Below, piece after piece: positions 53,058-61,911 of a DNA stretch of 64,000 nucleotides. Source of the DNA: DATKHR01 sp035939575 (lineage in GTDB: Bacteria; Acidobacteriota; Vicinamibacteria; Vicinamibacterales; CAVVIG01); assembly GCA_035939575.1 (NCBI GenBank), contig DASZFS010000158.1, positions 1 to 64,000 on the forward strand. Reading direction: 5' to 3'. The position numbers and the translations under genes are program-made. The notes beneath the pieces were generated by a model. The model ran no database searches, was not told the origin of the DNA, and saw only the letters and a program-made list of their open reading frames with translations. The stretch's first letter is position 1; the number at the start of each line of letters is the position of its first letter.

Positions 53058-54235
53058 GGGTCTATTCAGACGACGACGAGCGGATCATTCGGGTGAAACG
53101 GCTCGCGGACCAGTGGATGCGATCGGGGCTGATCTCGGTCGCGCAGCACGAGCAGATGACGGCCGGTTTGCGCATCGACCTGCGCCGAACCAACCAATTC
53201 CTTCACCTGACGCTCTTCGGATTCGGATTACTGATCATCGCCTCGTCTGTCGGACTTGTCCTCGAGATCTTCGGCGTGAGCCACCCGACGCCGTTCGGAT
53301 CTGTCTGCCTGGCGTCCGGGGTGGTATCCGCCGGGGCAGCGGAGTTCCTCGTGCTGCGCTTCCGCGTGTACCGCTTCGGCATCGAAGAAGCATGCGCGGC
53401 GTGTGCCGTGGTGCTCGCTGCCGTTGGAACAGCCGTCATCGCGGGGCAGATCTTCGGAGAGCCGCCCGCGGACCGCCTGTTGATCGTTGGGCTCGTTACC
53501 GCATCGGCTGCGGCCCTCGCTGTCTATCGCAGGTTCGGCTATGTCTACACCGGCGTTGCTGCCATGCTCTGCGCGAGCGTCGCGCCGTTCCCTCTCCATC
53601 TCGCGGCGAGCGTGCATCGCCTCCTGGCGGCCGCCGTCCTGAGCACATGCTTCATCGCTGCTCGAGCAGCCCGGCGGAGACACGGCGACGAATTCCCCGG
53701 CGATGAGTACGGAACGCTGCAAGCGGCCGCGTGGATCGGCATCTACGCCGTGCTGAACCTTCAGCTGTGGTCCCGGTATGTCGCGCCTCAATCCGGACCG
53801 TTCTACTGGTTCACCTACGCGACGATCTGGGCGCTTCCGGTGGCCGGTTTGTGGTTGTCGATTCGTGACCGGGACCGCCCGCTGCTCGACACCAGCCTCG
53901 TCATGGCGTTTGGAACGCTGCTGACGAACAAGCCGTATCTCGGTCTCGCGCGAAAACCGTGGGATCCAGTTCTGCTCGGCCTGCTCCTGATGGGTACGGC
54001 CGGCGTCATGCGCCAATGGCTGGCAGGCGGTGACGGTCGCTCGCGGAACGGCTTCACGGCAACGCGACTCCTGCGTTCGGACAAAGACATGCTCGCCGTG
54101 GCGGGCATCGCGTCGGTGGCGGCTCCCCAGATCGCCGCGCACTCTCGCGCGCCATCGCCCTCGCCTGATCGCACGGCGCCCGATCCGTTCCAGGGCGGCC
54201 GTTCAGGCGGCGCCGGCGGGGGCGCCTCGTTCTAA
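53054..54235 (+). CDS. Multi-pass membrane protein with DUF2157-like N-terminus and Gly-rich tail
   Basis: The 393-residue protein repeats the plan of its neighbour: an N-terminal soluble helix region (IRVKRLADQWMRSGLISVAQHEQMTAGL) and about nine transmembrane helices. After the last helix a Pro/Ser/Arg linker leads to a C-terminal tail PFQGGRSGGAGGGASF. Similar Gly-rich tails ending in an aromatic residue occur on TPM-domain membrane proteins, where their role is unclear. The ATG overlaps the upstream stop. The frame stays open upstream but overlaps the neighbour and is not real there. Confidence 0.82.
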   Translation: MRVYSDDDERIIRVKRLADQWMRSGLISVAQHEQMTAGLRIDLRRTNQFLHLTLFGFGLLIIASSVGLVLEIFGVSHPTPFGSVCLASGVVSAGAAEFLVLRFRVYRFGIEEACAACAVVLAAVGTAVIAGQIFGEPPADRLLIVGLVTASAAALAVYRRFGYVYTGVAAMLCASVAPFPLHLAASVHRLLAAAVLSTCFIAARAARRRHGDEFPGDEYGTLQAAAWIGIYAVLNLQLWSRYVAPQSGPFYWFTYATIWALPVAGLWLSIRDRDRPLLDTSLVMAFGTLLTNKPYLGLARKPWDPVLLGLLLMGTAGVMRQWLAGGDGRSRNGFTATRLLRSDKDMLAVAGIASVAAPQIAAHSRAPSPSPDRTAPDPFQGGRSGGAGGGASF

Positions 54236-54247
54236 AACCGGTCTTCA

Positions 54248-56128
54248 TCAGCGCGCGAAGGAATCGCCGGACTTCACTCGTGCGAGCGCATCATTCAGGA
54301 ATTGACGCGCCTCGGCGTTCGCCGGCTCCACGGCGACCGCCGCGCGCAGGTACGCCAGTGCTTCATCGGGGTGACCCTGGAGGGTCAGCACGCGCCCGAG
54401 CAGGAGATTCGCGCGGAAGTGCCGCGGCTCGATCTGCAGTGCAGCGCGTAGCTCGCGAATCGCATCGGAGACGCGATCGATGCGCGCCCAGACCGAGCCG
54501 AGTGAATATCGTGCATCGGCCCATTCCGGCAGCCGCCGCGCGACGATTTCGAAGTCTGCCGCCGCGCTACGAAGATTGCCTGTTTCGTACCGCGCGACCC
54601 CGAGCTCGTAGCGCGCGAACGTGTCGTCGGGATCGAGCGCCACCGCTCTGGCGAGCGGTTCGACCGCGCGGGCGTACTGCTTCTGATGGGCGCGCGACAC
54701 GCCGAGCTGCAGTTGGGCGAGCTTCACATTCGGTTCGCTCGCCACGACCTGCTCCAGCAGCGGTATCGCTCTCTGAAACGCCCCATCGTCGACCGCGAGC
54801 TCGGCGGCGTGCAACGCGTTTGCCAGCGCGATGCGATCTTTGGGATCCACGCCGGTGGCGGGCGGCGGCATCGATCCGCCGACGTAGCCCAGGGCTGCGA
54901 GGCGCGCGGCGAGATCGGGATCGACGCGACCCTGAGCGCCGCCGCTCCGGTGCTGCCGCTCGAATTCTTCGAGCTCCTTTCCGATGCCGTCGAGCACGCG
55001 CGGACGATCGGCGGCCAGATTGCGCCGCGCGTCGGGATCCGCCACGAGGTCGTACAGTTCCGGCTTTGGCGCTCGAATGTAGAGGAACCGATCCGCGCGC
55101 CAGGAGACGAGAGGGCTCCAGCCGAACGCACGCTGTGGATACTCGGTCTCCGAGAAGACCGGCCGATCGGTGGTCACCGACAGCAGCGACTGGCCCTGCA
55201 TGGTGCGCGGCACAGGAATGGCCGCCGCCTCGAGCAGCGTCGGCGCCAGGTCGGCGAGCCTGACGCGGCGCGTGACGCGCGCGCCGACGCCAACGTTCGG
55301 CGTCCGCACGACGAGCGGCACGTGAAGGGCGGCTTCATAGAGGAACATGCCGTGCGAATCTTCGCCGTGGTCGCCCAGGCTCTCGCCGTGGTCGGCGGCG
55401 ACCGCGACGATGGCTGACGTGGGGGCCGCGCGGAGCAGCGCTCCGATCGCGCGGTCGACGGCGGCGATTTCGCCGTCGTACGGCGCCGCACCAAACCGCT
55501 TCTTCAGATCCGACGGCGGATCGTACGGGTCGTGGGGATCGAATACATGCACCCACGCGAACCAGGGCCCGCTGGACTTCGTTTCGATCCAGCGCATCGC
55601 CCTGGCCACGACCTCGCTTGCCCTGCGCTCGATGGTGCTGTATCGATCCTCGCCGGGACGCCGGAGCCGAAAGCCCGCATCGTAGAGATCGAACCCGCGA
55701 GCGAATCCCGGCGCCGTCCCCGTGCGCGGATCGAGCACGATCGCGCCGACAAACGCCGCTGTGGCGTAGCCGGCGTCGTGAAGGACCTGCGGCAGATACG
55801 GCACATCCGGGCCGAGCGGGGCGCCGAAGTCGCGCACGCGATGGAACGGCGGAAACGTGCCGGTGAGAATCGTCGCGTGCGAGACGGTCGTCACCGGCGC
55901 CTGGGCGTACGCGCGCGTGAACACCGTCGCGGTCCTGGACCAGGCGTCCAGCGCGGGCGTGAGCCCGCGCGCCGAGCCGAGGAACCCCATGCGGTCGGCG
56001 CGCGTCGTGTCGAGCGTGACGAGCAGGATGTCCGGCTTCGCGGGCGCCCCCGCGCCGGCGAGGGCCAGCGCCGCGAAGCCGATGACGAGAATCGTGCGGC
56101 GGATCAGAACAGGACTTTCACCGCCCAC
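54248..56128 (-). CDS. Sulfatase-fold hydrolase or transferase fused to TPR repeats (paralogue 4)
   Basis: The 626-residue exported protein has a signal peptide, an alkaline-phosphatase-superfamily domain (about 35-410, VTLDTTRADRMG and AADHGESLGDHGE) and TPR-like repeats (about 430-615). The nucleophile motif reads TTVSH, with Thr80 at the Cys position; Val also replaces the motif Pro. No ATG, GTG or TTG lies between the receptor stop and the catalytic domain, so I chose the GTG at 56128, which yields a full signal peptide and overlaps the receptor gene by 25 bases in another frame. It is coupled to the upstream TonB receptor, echoing the 18-28 kb arrangement. Confidence 0.85.
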   Translation of the reverse strand: MGGESPVLIRRTILVIGFAALALAGAGAPAKPDILLVTLDTTRADRMGFLGSARGLTPALDAWSRTATVFTRAYAQAPVTTVSHATILTGTFPPFHRVRDFGAPLGPDVPYLPQVLHDAGYATAAFVGAIVLDPRTGTAPGFARGFDLYDAGFRLRRPGEDRYSTIERRASEVVARAMRWIETKSSGPWFAWVHVFDPHDPYDPPSDLKKRFGAAPYDGEIAAVDRAIGALLRAAPTSAIVAVAADHGESLGDHGEDSHGMFLYEAALHVPLVVRTPNVGVGARVTRRVRLADLAPTLLEAAAIPVPRTMQGQSLLSVTTDRPVFSETEYPQRAFGWSPLVSWRADRFLYIRAPKPELYDLVADPDARRNLAADRPRVLDGIGKELEEFERQHRSGGAQGRVDPDLAARLAALGYVGGSMPPPATGVDPKDRIALANALHAAELAVDDGAFQRAIPLLEQVVASEPNVKLAQLQLGVSRAHQKQYARAVEPLARAVALDPDDTFARYELGVARYETGNLRSAAADFEIVARRLPEWADARYSLGSVWARIDRVSDAIRELRAALQIEPRHFRANLLLGRVLTLQGHPDEALAYLRAAVAVEPANAEARQFLNDALARVKSGDSFAR

Positions 56129-59100
56129 TGCATCGCCCGAGGTCCGCCCTGCGCGATGACCGGATTGCCGGCGGCGACGTCGGGCGTCGATCCAATCAGG
56201 CCGAAGGAACTGCTGCGGATGCTGGTCGACTGCAGGCCGGCGAGGTTGACGTGGTTCAACAGGTTGAAGATCTCCCATCGCGCCTGAATGGTCGCGTTCT
56301 GCACGCGGAACAGCTTCAGGATGTTCATGTCCCATTGTTGGAGTCCGGGCCGACGCCCGACGTCGCGGCCGCACGTGCCGAGCGTGCCGTTTGGCGGCGT
56401 GGCAAATGCCTGCGCGGCATTCGTCACGATTCCGGTTGTCGCGGCGACGAGCGGATCGTAGTTGTAGATCGGATCGGCCAGGCAGTTCGCGCGGAGCCAG
56501 CCGGTGTTCTGTCCGGAACGATCGAACGAGCCGACGCTCGGCGTGAATGGCCGTCCCGTGTAGGCGGTGAAGACCGATCCGATCTCCCAGCCGCGGCCGA
56601 GAGCGCCGAGCGCCGCGGCTGACGGAATCGCGTAGGTGCCGCTCATGTTGAAGTTGTGGCGGACGTCGAACGTGCACGGCCCCTTGTTCGCCGCGGGGTT
56701 GTATGGGTTGTCGGCCTGCGGACCGTCGGTGCCGGTTCCGCGATTCGACGAATTCAGGTCCTGGCAGTTGGCGAGCGTGTAGTTGTACTGCGTGTTGATG
56801 CCGTGCCAGTTGTTCTGCCGCCAGGAGACCTGCATGCTGTCGTACCACGAGCGTCCGTCGTTCGTGAGCTGGTAGATGTGATTGAAATTCGGATACTGCG
56901 CATAGAAGGGGCGCAGCGGAAGCGGATTCGCGAACGCCGACCCGAGGACCGGCGCGTTGATGTCGCGCGCGAGGATCTGATCCATCCCGCGCGATCCGAC
57001 GTAGGAGATCGTGACGGCGTTGTTCCGGAAGACCTCGCGCTGGAAGGTCGCGTGGAAGTAGTGATACATCGGCGCCCGCAGGTTCATCGGAATCGAGAAG
57101 ACGTCGAACGGCGGCGCGCCGGTGGGCGACGAGCCGTACAGCGGCACCCCGGGCTGGGCGCAGATGTAGTCGCCGCCCGCCGCCACGTTGTTCGGGTTGA
57201 CGCACGTGGCGGCCGGGGAGTCCGGCGCCACCCGGGTGGCGCCCGAGAGCGACACTGAGAACACACCCTGATCGAGATTCGTGAAGCCGCCCGGCCGGCT
57301 GACGCCGGGCGAGTGGATGGTCGCAAACTGCGGCGCGTCGTACGTCAACGCGTAACCGGCGCGCACGCTCGTGCGGCCGTCGCCCATGACGTCCCACGCC
57401 ACACCCGCGCGCGGACCGAAGTTGTTGGAGGCGTTGTAGAGCGAGTTGATTCCGTGTCCGACCTGGACGAGACCGCGATCGGGAAAGAAATTCGACGCGA
57501 GATTGTCGCGCTCGGTAATCGGCAGGAAGAGCTCGTAGCGCAGGCCGGCAGACAGGGTCAGGCGCGAGCTCGCCTTCCACTCGTCGTTGATGAAAATCCC
57601 CAACGTCGTCTGGTGCATGTGCCGCTCGGTTTGGCCGAACGCGCGGGCGGCGCTGTCGAAGCGGCCGAGCAGCAGCCCGACCAGTGAATCGAGGTCGCTG
57701 CTCGTGCCGCCGGTGGCGACGAGGCCGGTGCGCGCGCGATCGCGCACGCTGCGGTTGTAAGCATACTGATAGTTCGCGCCCATCTTCAGGGTGTGGCCCC
57801 CGACAGTGTGGGTGACTGCCGACGACACCTCAGTGTTGGTGGTCGGGCTCGTGGTGATCGGGTAGCCGGTGACGCCGCCAATCGTTCCAAAGCCCCCGAC
57901 GCTCACGCCCGGAACGCCGAAATTCGCCGCGTCCAGCGGGCCCGTGTTCAGACCCAGGCTCGCCGGATCGACGCTGTTGTTCACGCCGATGGTCTGCGAG
58001 ATCGAGTTGAACCCGAAGCGCGTTTCGAGCAGCGTGTGGCTGGAAATCGTCGAGTTCCACACGAAGCCGGCGAGCATCACGCGCGTCGGATCGGTCACCG
58101 AGTTGAACATGTCCGCAGGTCCGTTCGCCGGCGTGAGCGCGCTCGAGCTGGCCGGCGCGGACTGGAGACTGCTGCCCCAGAAAAAACGCCCGTTGATCAG
58201 ATTGTTCGCGTTCATCTGCCGATCGATTTTTCCGGAGAACGTATTCATGTTTGCGACGTTCGGCGTCTGTACGGTCAGCTGACCGCTCGGATCGGTCGGA
58301 AAGTATTTCAGCAGGTTCTCGCCGATCGGATTCGTCGTCAAGCCCGCGGCGGAGATTCTTGCCCGGGCCGCCGAGATCTGCGACGTGGTCGGCACGTGGA
58401 CGGAGTAGGGAGAGATCACCGACAGGCGCTGGCCCTCGTAGTAGCCGAAGAAGAACGTCCTGTCCTTTTCGATCGGGCCGCCGAACGTGCCGCCGTACTG
58501 TTGATTCTTCACGGGCGTCGAGCTCGCGGCCGTACCGGCCTTGTCCGCCGCAAGCTGGACGAAGAAGTTGGGCGAGTCGGTCCAGTCGTCGTGCCGGAAG
58601 TAGTAGCTGCTGCCGTGGAGCTGATTGGTCCCGCTCTTCATCACCATATTGATGGCGCCCCCGCCCTTGACGCCGAACTCGGCCGACGGCGTCTGCTGCA
58701 CGTTGAACTCGGCGATCGCGTCCATCGGCACGAGCGTCGCGGGGACGCCGACGACGCCGGTCTGGTTCAGGACGGAGTCGCCATAGTAGCGATCGTTGTT
58801 CGAGATCCCGTCGAGCATGTAATTGTTCGACGTCGTCCGCGCGCCGCTGATGTTGATCGCGAGAAAGCCGCCGCCGCCGGCCCGCTGCACCCCGGGGGTC
58901 ACCGCGAGCAGCGAGTTGAAGTCGCGGCCGCTCAGCGGAATCTGCTCGATGCGTTCCCTGTCGACGGAGTTGTTCAGCTTGTCAGAGAACTCGACGAGCG
59001 GCGAGACGCCCTGCACCGTAACCGTCTCCGACTGCGTGCCGACTTCGAGCTTGAAGTCAACTTTGGCCAGCGTATTGACGGCGACCTGGACCTCCCGCGC

Positions 59101-59376
59101 GACGGTCTTGAATCCCTGCAACTCGACGCTCACGCGGTACACGCAGATCGGGAGCTCCGGAATGCTGTAGCCTCCCTGCGCGTCGGTCGTCGCGTTTCTC
59201 GTGAAACCGGTGTCGCCGCACACGGCGGTGACCGCCGCGCCGGGAATCATCCCCCCCGTGGCATCGGCCACTGCGCCAGTGATGTCGCCCGTCGTCTTTT
59301 GCGCCAAGGCGGGCGTGGCTATGAGGGCGGCTACAATCACCACAAGGGACCCGAGGCCTGCTCGCGTGCGTTCCAT
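56104..59376 (-). CDS. Oar-like TonB-dependent receptor coupled to a sulfatase/TPR gene
   Basis: The 1090-residue outer-membrane receptor has a signal peptide ending near TPALAQ, a carboxypeptidase-regulatory-like domain (about 28-110, TGDITGAVADATGGMIPGAAV), a plug domain (about 120-260, IPLSGRDFNSLLAVTPGVQ) and a long beta-barrel ending in Phe (WAVKVLF). The ATG at 59376 has GGAG at good spacing; the frame is open 78 bases further but without a signal peptide. Its last 25 bases are also read as the start of the sulfatase/TPR gene. A strong promoter with repeated GTAACG boxes lies upstream. Confidence 0.92.
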   Translation of the reverse strand: MERTRAGLGSLVVIVAALIATPALAQKTTGDITGAVADATGGMIPGAAVTAVCGDTGFTRNATTDAQGGYSIPELPICVYRVSVELQGFKTVAREVQVAVNTLAKVDFKLEVGTQSETVTVQGVSPLVEFSDKLNNSVDRERIEQIPLSGRDFNSLLAVTPGVQRAGGGGFLAINISGARTTSNNYMLDGISNNDRYYGDSVLNQTGVVGVPATLVPMDAIAEFNVQQTPSAEFGVKGGGAINMVMKSGTNQLHGSSYYFRHDDWTDSPNFFVQLAADKAGTAASSTPVKNQQYGGTFGGPIEKDRTFFFGYYEGQRLSVISPYSVHVPTTSQISAARARISAAGLTTNPIGENLLKYFPTDPSGQLTVQTPNVANMNTFSGKIDRQMNANNLINGRFFWGSSLQSAPASSSALTPANGPADMFNSVTDPTRVMLAGFVWNSTISSHTLLETRFGFNSISQTIGVNNSVDPASLGLNTGPLDAANFGVPGVSVGGFGTIGGVTGYPITTSPTTNTEVSSAVTHTVGGHTLKMGANYQYAYNRSVRDRARTGLVATGGTSSDLDSLVGLLLGRFDSAARAFGQTERHMHQTTLGIFINDEWKASSRLTLSAGLRYELFLPITERDNLASNFFPDRGLVQVGHGINSLYNASNNFGPRAGVAWDVMGDGRTSVRAGYALTYDAPQFATIHSPGVSRPGGFTNLDQGVFSVSLSGATRVAPDSPAATCVNPNNVAAGGDYICAQPGVPLYGSSPTGAPPFDVFSIPMNLRAPMYHYFHATFQREVFRNNAVTISYVGSRGMDQILARDINAPVLGSAFANPLPLRPFYAQYPNFNHIYQLTNDGRSWYDSMQVSWRQNNWHGINTQYNYTLANCQDLNSSNRGTGTDGPQADNPYNPAANKGPCTFDVRHNFNMSGTYAIPSAAALGALGRGWEIGSVFTAYTGRPFTPSVGSFDRSGQNTGWLRANCLADPIYNYDPLVAATTGIVTNAAQAFATPPNGTLGTCGRDVGRRPGLQQWDMNILKLFRVQNATIQARWEIFNLLNHVNLAGLQSTSIRSSSFGLIGSTPDVAAGNPVIAQGGPRAMQWAVKVLF

Positions 59377-59418
59377 GTGTGCTCCGTTCCGTTTTTTCGC
59401 GCGGTGCGCGCGGAAGAC

Positions 59419-59473
59419 GTAACGGTTTGTAACGTCCTGCCGGGCAGCTGTCAAGCGTGAAGTAACGAATTAC
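59419..59473. repeat. Repeated GTAACG boxes around the TonB promoter
   Basis: GTAACG occurs at 59419-59424, 59429-59434 and 59462-59467. The first two are exactly 10 bases apart (one helical turn) across the -10 box, and the third forms an inverted pair with TTAC at 59470-59473, just upstream of the -35. This looks like a multi-site regulator target. Confidence 0.5.
59426..59454 (-). promoter_or_regulatory. Sigma-70-type promoter of the TonB/sulfatase operon
   Basis: On the minus strand a consensus TTGACA (59454-59449) and TACAAA (59431-59426) are 17 bases apart. Transcription would start near 59418, about 42 bases before the receptor ATG. Confidence 0.65.
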
Positions 59474-59497
59474 AGGGAGGGTTGATGCGGCAGGAGC

Positions 59498-61483
59498 CTA
59501 CCGCGCACCTGTCACGGGCTGGCTGAGCGCGAGAGCAGTGGTCGCCCAGGCTGTCGCGGCGGCCGAGATCCACTGGTTGGTGCCGTACGGAAAGCCGCTC
59601 TCGAAATAGGCTTGAATCGGAACCGATCTCGATTCGACCATCCACGAGCCATCGTCGATCTGCGTTCGCAGCAGGTACTCGAGCCCGCGCCGGTACGCGC
59701 GATCCTCGAGGCTGGCCATCGCGCTCTGCCGGAGCGCGACGAGCGCCTCGCCGGTTGCGTACGCATCGCTGCCCATTCCATCCGTCTGCGACCAGCCGCC
59801 GTCCCCGCGTTGACCCGCGAGCAGATCGCGGGCCGCTATTCTGAGGGCGGCCGCCGGCGCGCCTGCCCAGGAGAGTCCGAGCAGGCGGAACGCGCGCTCT
59901 TCAGTCGCGACCGCCGGAGCGACCATGAGCCAGGCCCGGGCGCGGTCGATCGCTTCTGCGAGCGACGTCCGGCGCGACGGTGGCGCGAACACCTGAAGCG
60001 CGCGCATGGACAGCGCGGTCGCTTCGATGTCGTTCGACTCGATCGGCGGCCGCAGCGTCTGCACGGGCCAATGCCCGTCGGCTGCCTGATGCCGCAGGAG
60101 CCACAGCGCCTGCGCGTCGGTCGCGCCGTCGGACGGATAGCGGTCGGCGGCCATGCCGAACAGCAGGTAGCTGATCGTGTCGACGCCGCCGGCAATCGGG
60201 ATGTTTTGCAGCGTTCGCTCGCGCCACGACTCGAGGTACCGGCCCATCGTCGATGCCTGCTGGCGCGCCGCAGCCTCGTCGACCGCATATCCACTGGCGC
60301 GAGCCGTCGCGACCGCCATGGACACGAGCGAATTGTGGTGGCACGACGCGCAGCCGGTCTGTTGAACGAAATCGTTGCCGACGCCTTGAAGCAGCGGGAG
60401 GCTTCGGGCGATAGCCGCTCGGATGGCTTCGGCCGTCGCGGGGGTCGGTCCGAGCGGCGTGGGGCGCGCGGCGCGACCGGGATCGTAGGTGGGGGCCGTG
60501 GACGCCGCGTTCGATTCGGGCGGACGTCTGGGTAATGGACCACCGGCAGACAGGCCGGCCATTTCCGCGCAGGCAAAGCACGTGGTGCGCAGGAATTCCG
60601 CCGAAAGACCGCCCGAGGCGCGCGCGCCATACTCCATCAGCAACCGGAAAATGTCCGAATCGCCGACGCGCGCGGCCTCGCGCAGGGGCGGCGCTTGCCC
60701 GGCGTGCGCGGTGACGGGATCCGCGCCGTACTCGAGCAGCAGCCGCACGCCAGGGGCAGCGCCGACGATGCCGCTGGCGATCGTCAGCGCGGAGCGGCCC
60801 TCGTCAGAACGTGCGTCGACATCGGCGCCCGCGTCGAGGAGCGTCTGCATCTTGCCCACGTCTGGCACAGCCCACATCAAGGCTGTGGCGCCAGCGGTAT
60901 TCGTCGTGTTGGGGTCGGCGCCGGCGGCGAGCAGGCGCTTCACGAGGGCGGCGTCGCCGTAGAGCGCTGCGCTCATGAGCGGTGTCGTGCCCGCGGGACC
61001 GCGCCGCGTCGCCGCGCGAGGTGTCGCCCGAAGCACATCGTCGATCGCCGATTGCGCGGCGCCGCGGATGGAATCGTTCAAACGCGTCGCGTCGGTGTCT
61101 GGCGGCGCGGACGCCCTGTCGCCCGACACGTCGTCCGGCCACACGGCGCCACGATCGATCCATTCCCTGATCGTTTCGATGTCGCGCGCCGAGAGCGGCT
61201 CCCCCGGCGGCATCCGCGTGCCGAACACGGTCCCAATCAAGCGGTGATACAGCCGGCTGCCCTCCGCGTTACCGGGTCCGATGTCGGACTGCGTTCCGCC
61301 GCGCAGCGCGTCGGCGCGCCGGTCCAGCCGGAGCCCGTTCATCTGCATCTCCGGACCATGGCAGCTGACGCAGTGTTCGCGGAAGATCGGAAGCACGTCC
61401 CGGGCGAAGTCGATGGTCACCGGCTGGCCAACGGCTGCGAGCGGATACATGGCTGCGACGATGACAAGCGCGGGCAGCTTCAC
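59498..61483 (-). CDS. Exported fusion of cytochrome c, ankyrin repeats and an alpha-toroid domain
   Basis: The 661-residue protein begins with a signal peptide (VKLPALVIVAAMYPLAAVG) and a planctomycete-type cytochrome segment with haem motif CVSCH (residues 38-42) followed by PEMQMNGLRLD. Four or so ankyrin repeats (about 160-290) come next, with AGTTPLMSAALYGDAALVKRL and NTAGATALMWAV as examples. A linker leads to a second haem motif CASCHH near residue 385. The C-terminal half has repeats (ALWLLRHQAADGHWPV; LLRTQIDDGSWMVE) of the squalene-cyclase/prenyltransferase alpha-toroid type. Translation starts at a GTG without a clear ribosome site. It lies upstream of the TonB/sulfatase pair on the same strand. 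Function is unknown. Confidence 0.82.
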   Translation of the reverse strand: MKLPALVIVAAMYPLAAVGQPVTIDFARDVLPIFREHCVSCHGPEMQMNGLRLDRRADALRGGTQSDIGPGNAEGSRLYHRLIGTVFGTRMPPGEPLSARDIETIREWIDRGAVWPDDVSGDRASAPPDTDATRLNDSIRGAAQSAIDDVLRATPRAATRRGPAGTTPLMSAALYGDAALVKRLLAAGADPNTTNTAGATALMWAVPDVGKMQTLLDAGADVDARSDEGRSALTIASGIVGAAPGVRLLLEYGADPVTAHAGQAPPLREAARVGDSDIFRLLMEYGARASGGLSAEFLRTTCFACAEMAGLSAGGPLPRRPPESNAASTAPTYDPGRAARPTPLGPTPATAEAIRAAIARSLPLLQGVGNDFVQQTGCASCHHNSLVSMAVATARASGYAVDEAAARQQASTMGRYLESWRERTLQNIPIAGGVDTISYLLFGMAADRYPSDGATDAQALWLLRHQAADGHWPVQTLRPPIESNDIEATALSMRALQVFAPPSRRTSLAEAIDRARAWLMVAPAVATEERAFRLLGLSWAGAPAAALRIAARDLLAGQRGDGGWSQTDGMGSDAYATGEALVALRQSAMASLEDRAYRRGLEYLLRTQIDDGSWMVESRSVPIQAYFESGFPYGTNQWISAAATAWATTALALSQPVTGAR

Positions 61484-61580
61484 GTTGGATGGGCTTGTTG
61501 CGTGCAGATTGTAGCCGAATTGTCCAGTGACCGGAAACCGGTGGCGATCCGTCCACGCGACTCGTGACGAGGCGGCCTTG

Positions 61581-61592
61581 TAGAATGCGGCG
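61581..61592 (+). promoter_or_regulatory. -10-like element directly before a GTG start
   Basis: TAGAAT (61581-61586) is exactly six bases before the GTG at 61593, with no ribosome site and a weak -35. This is the same geometry as at 16383 and 62859. Confidence 0.4.
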
Positions 61593-61892
61593 GTGCCGTA
61601 TCGCGCGTGTGTCGTGTGGTTTCTGGACCGCGGCATGAAGCACACTGCGCACGTCGACGCCCGATCCGTGTTCGAGGCCGCGGCGCTGGCGCTGAAATCC
61701 TTTCAGCACACGCGCGGTGTTCGCGGCCCGTCCAAGCGGGACGTGCTGACCATCGAGGCCGCAGACGGCCGCCGGTTCGCGGTGCGGACGGAGCAGCTGC
61801 TCGACTGGCTCTTTGCGCGTCGCGACCGGACGCCAGAGCAGGCCGAGCGGGTCAAATGGTTGCGCGATCTGCTCGCCGACGACCGCCACTAG
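61593..61892 (+). CDS. Small hypothetical protein, 99 residues
   Basis: A compact alpha/beta protein: VVWFLDRGMKHTAHVDARSVFEAAALALKSFQ followed by LTIEAADGRRFAVRTEQLLDWL. It looks like a small conserved acidobacterial family with no known role. The GTG start gives the full N-terminal strand; an ATG at 61635 is an alternative but would truncate it. It is divergent from the cytochrome fusion gene and convergent with a VOC gene. Confidence 0.65.
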   Translation: MPYRACVVWFLDRGMKHTAHVDARSVFEAAALALKSFQHTRGVRGPSKRDVLTIEAADGRRFAVRTEQLLDWLFARRDRTPEQAERVKWLRDLLADDRH

Positions 61893-61911
61893 CGGCTGAC
61901 AACGAGGTCGC

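Noticed and set aside
61483..61645. A 54-codon N-terminal extension of the cytochrome/ankyrin protein
   Set aside because: It would bury the signal peptide inside the protein and overlaps the divergent gene and its promoter.
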